This document shows, piece by piece, positions 3,479 to 6,087 of a stretch of 6,087 nt of DNA. This DNA comes from Bacteriovoracaceae bacterium. Lineage in GTDB: Bacteria > Bdellovibrionota > Bacteriovoracia > Bacteriovoracales > Bacteriovoracaceae. Both the position numbers and the translations under genes were made by a program. The stretch is from NCBI GenBank assembly GCA_023151145.1, contig JAKLJM010000146.1:1-6087 (forward strand), in the 5' to 3' direction. Every line of letters begins with the position of its first letter. The first letter of the stretch is position 1. Under the pieces are notes generated by a model. That model was not told the origin of the DNA. It made no database searches and worked only from the letters and a program-made list of their open reading frames with translations.

Positions 3479-6087
3479 TTAATGTAGTTCAATCTTTGAC
3501 TTAAGTTCATTGAGTTTAATTAAGGCATCAATTGGTGTAAGTCGACTAATATCCAAGCGATTTAGTTCGTCTTCAATGATTGTTAGATGCTCAGGTATTG
3601 GAGTTTGTTGATTGTCGAGTGAAGCCTCAGATAAAAACGAAAGTTGTGAAATATTATCAGTTGTCGCTTTTTTATGTGAATCACTTTCAAGGTTTTTTAA
3701 AAGTTCTTCTGATCTTTTTAAGATGCTGTTTGGTAGACCAGCGAGTTTCGCGACATATATACCAAATGACTGCGAAGCTCCTTTTTCAATCAAGCGGTAC
3801 AAAAATTGAACGTTGCCTTTGTGGCTAAAAGTTTCAACTGTGAGGTTTTTCCCGCGAGGATGTTGATCAACCACTTCAATCAATTCGTGATAATGAGTGG
3901 CAAATAAAGTGATGGCCTTAGTTTTTTCAATGAAATGTTCCACTAATGCCCAAGCAATACTTAATCCATCGTAAGTTGAAGTTCCTCTTCCTACCTCATC
4001 AAGAATAATGAGCGATTTATTAGTGGCATGTCTGAGAATTTCTGCCGTCTCTGCCATTTCCACCATAAATGTAGATTGGCCTTTTAATATATCGTCGCTC
4101 GCGCCTAAGCGGCTAAAAAGAAAATCAGTGACACCAATTTCGGCAGATTTCGCCGGAACAAAAGATCCGATTTGTGCCAATAATTGAATGATCGCCACTT
4201 CACGCATGACGGTAGTTTTACCGGCCATGTTAGGACCAGTGATTAAACCAAAGCTACAATTTTCATCTAAATAAATATCATGGCAGACAAATTGATCTTT
4301 AATAAATGATCTAATTAAAGGGTGAAAGGCATCTTTTAGATTTAGGACTCTTTTATCTTCGTGCATCTTTGGGCGCGAGAAATTTTCATGAACTGCAATG
4401 GTGGCGAAGCTTTGAAAGACATCGATAGTCGCAATATTCTCAGAGAGAGTATGAATTGTGGTTTTTAATTCTGATACTTCATTAATAAGACCTTTAAAGA
4501 TCTCTCTTTCTAAGCGTTCTAATTTTTCTTTAGCAGTAATGGTTTCTTTTTCAAGTTCGGTTAATTCTTTAGTGGTATATCTTTCTGCATTCACTAAAGT
4601 TTGGCGACGTTCAAAAAAATCAGGAGCTTTCGCGGTTGCCCCTTTTGGGACTTCAATGAAAAAACCAGATACGTTATTTGATTTAATTTTTAATTTAACA
4701 ATTCCTGTTTTCTCTCTTAAATCGTTTTCCATTTTTAAGAGTTCATCGGCAACGTTTTGATGAAGGTTGCACAGACGATCGCGTTCTTTATGAATACCAG
4801 CTTTGATTAAATTCCCTTTATCTAAACTTGCACCAATTTCATCATTTAATGTGTCTTTAATTTTTTGGCATAGAGTTTTTAATTGTGTTTCCTCATTCGT
4901 GGGAATGCTTTGAAGGGCGTGATGAACTTTTTTATTTAAAATGGCTAAAGCATTTTTATAAGCATCAAAAGCGACACTTAAATTAATTAAGTCACTAGAA
5001 GTAGCTTTGTTAACTGAGATTTTGGCCAAGATTCTTTCTAGGTCGCGAATTTTAGCTAATTCTTCTTTTAGATCTTTTAGATCTTCATATTGCTGAATAA
5101 GCGCCTCTGTTAAATTGAGTCGTTCTTGGATTTTTGTATGATCATTAAGTGGTGTAGAAAAAATTTGTTTTAAATATCTTCCGCCCATTGCAGTTTGAGT
5201 TTTATCAAAAAAGCCTAACAAAGAATCTTTATACGTTTCTTTGGTTTTCGGTAATATTTCTAAACCCGTCAATGTAGGGAGAGTGATTTTTAAAAGACCA
5301 GCACTAGAAATGAGTTTAAAGGGATGAATATGAACCAATGTTTCAATCTTTTGAGTAGAAGTAATGTAGTAAGCTAAACCACCAAGGGCGTTGATGATGT
5401 CACTTTCTAATTTTAAAATACGATCACGTTTAAAACCTGGAATGATTTTTTCAATATAGATACCAGTATTTTTTTCTGAGAAATAGTCTTCGGAAAGATA
5501 GGTCGGTAAAGTTCCCATGATGTCGATGAGTTTTTCAACATCACCATGTTCATCCCATTGCCCCATATAGGTAATAAATTCTTTAGGGTTTAACAATCGC
5601 AAATCTTCAATAAAACTTTCAAAATCGTTATGAACTTTTCCCTTGAATTCACCGGTTGTGAAATCCATGGCGACCAAATAAAACTTGTGAGCACTTTTAT
5701 ATCCGGCGACGATGTAGCGCTGTTCGTTGCCTTGAGCTTTTTCTAAATCAAAAGGCATACCAGGTGAAACCACTTGAGTGACAGCTCTTTTAACAATTCC
5801 AACTGCATCTTTGGGGTCTTGAATTTGTTCACAGATCGCTACTTTTAAACCGCGATTTGTGAGGCGATCTATATAGGCATTGGCGGCATGATGAGGAATT
5901 CCGGCCATGGGAATTGGAGTTTCTCCAATTTTTCCACGATGGGTAAGAGTGATGTTTAAGTACATCGAAGTTTTTTTGGCATCATCAAAAAACACTTCGT
6001 AAAAATCTCCCATTCGAAACAAGAGAAGTGTATCTGAATAAGATTTTTTAATTTGGTAATACTGCTCCATCATGGGAGTCAGTTTAT
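3479..6087 (-). CDS. mutS: DNA mismatch repair ATPase MutS (5' end outside window)
   Basis: This encodes MutS, the mismatch-recognition ATPase that binds DNA mispairs and recruits MutL. Numbering from the Met at 6073, the mismatch-reading F-Y-E motif is at 24-26. The connector and lever/clamp domains follow (about 105-550). The ATPase has Walker A G-P-N-M-A-G-K-T at 613-620, Walker B with D692-E693, then G-R-G-T-S-T-Y-D-G, and F-A-T-H-Y-H at 724-729. A sliding-clamp-like Q-L-S-F-L motif is at 810-814, and the C-terminal helix region used for tetramer formation is at about 830-864. All match E. coli MutS positions within a few residues. The Met at 6073 is probably not the start: four upstream codons read K-L-T-P, making the K/H-T-P-M-M motif found just inside MutS N termini, so the gene continues past the right edge by perhaps 5-20 codons. 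868 residues are visible, close to the usual 850-890. All key residues are intact, so the protein should be active. Confidence 0.98.
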   Translation of the reverse strand, partial: KLTPMMEQYYQIKKSYSDTLLLFRMGDFYEVFFDDAKKTSMYLNITLTHRGKIGETPIPMAGIPHHAANAYIDRLTNRGLKVAICEQIQDPKDAVGIVKRAVTQVVSPGMPFDLEKAQGNEQRYIVAGYKSAHKFYLVAMDFTTGEFKGKVHNDFESFIEDLRLLNPKEFITYMGQWDEHGDVEKLIDIMGTLPTYLSEDYFSEKNTGIYIEKIIPGFKRDRILKLESDIINALGGLAYYITSTQKIETLVHIHPFKLISSAGLLKITLPTLTGLEILPKTKETYKDSLLGFFDKTQTAMGGRYLKQIFSTPLNDHTKIQERLNLTEALIQQYEDLKDLKEELAKIRDLERILAKISVNKATSSDLINLSVAFDAYKNALAILNKKVHHALQSIPTNEETQLKTLCQKIKDTLNDEIGASLDKGNLIKAGIHKERDRLCNLHQNVADELLKMENDLREKTGIVKLKIKSNNVSGFFIEVPKGATAKAPDFFERRQTLVNAERYTTKELTELEKETITAKEKLERLEREIFKGLINEVSELKTTIHTLSENIATIDVFQSFATIAVHENFSRPKMHEDKRVLNLKDAFHPLIRSFIKDQFVCHDIYLDENCSFGLITGPNMAGKTTVMREVAIIQLLAQIGSFVPAKSAEIGVTDFLFSRLGASDDILKGQSTFMVEMAETAEILRHATNKSLIILDEVGRGTSTYDGLSIAWALVEHFIEKTKAITLFATHYHELIEVVDQHPRGKNLTVETFSHKGNVQFLYRLIEKGASQSFGIYVAKLAGLPNSILKRSEELLKNLESDSHKKATTDNISQLSFLSEASLDNQQTPIPEHLTIIEDELNRLDISRLTPIDALIKLNELKSKIELH

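Noticed and set aside
4458..4760. Open frame of 100 codons on the + strand inside mutS
   Set aside because: It is antisense to a well-conserved MutS clamp/lever region; its Ser/Phe/Leu-rich product is typical of an antisense frame of Glu/Lys-rich coding.
5066..5083. Short TTTTAGATC tandem copies in mutS
   Set aside because: They encode a D-L-K-D-L-K stretch of a charged helix and are explained by coding; the repeat is too short to suggest a separate element.

Overview
The window is an ordinary-looking stretch of a low-GC bacterial chromosome. It carries five protein-coding genes in two convergent blocks: two on the + strand in the left third and three on the - strand in the right two thirds. 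A Gram-negative-type envelope is suggested by an FtsB-like divisome protein and a secreted DUF192 protein. The A/T-rich coding, the proteobacterial-type MutS and the unusually long Q/A/R-rich extension on the FtsB homologue would fit the Bdellovibrio/Bacteriovorax relatives (Bdellovibrionota). That placement is an inference from general appearance, not from a diagnostic marker.

Layout: (1) 1-1035 (+) is the 3' part of a gene that begins before the window. It encodes an acidic, disordered-looking region followed by a globular domain I do not recognise. (2) 1081-2271 (+), 45 nt downstream, is an FtsB/DivIC-family protein with about 300 residues of low-complexity, coiled-coil-like sequence before its single membrane segment; it starts at TTG behind a good Shine-Dalgarno sequence. 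(3) 2245-2709 (-) is an exported DUF192 protein whose 3' end overlaps the ftsB 3' end by 27 nt, tail to tail. (4) 2733-3365 (-) is an RDD-family membrane protein, 23 nt upstream of the DUF192 gene and probably co-transcribed with it. (5) 3479-6087 (-) is mutS, almost complete but running off the right edge at its 5' end.

The only real non-coding gap is 3366-3478, between mutS and the RDD gene. It holds two inverted repeats: a 10-bp perfect dyad that may end mutS transcription, and a smaller hairpin that would bury the RDD ribosome binding site. Both are worth a check.

Functionally, the + block joins a cell-division protein with an unknown cytoplasmic-looking protein. The - block joins DNA mismatch repair with two envelope proteins, probably only by adjacency. 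I saw no mobile element, CRISPR array, tRNA or rRNA, and no clear sign of horizontal transfer. I do not see a new multi-gene system; the most unusual item is the N-terminal extension of the FtsB-like protein.
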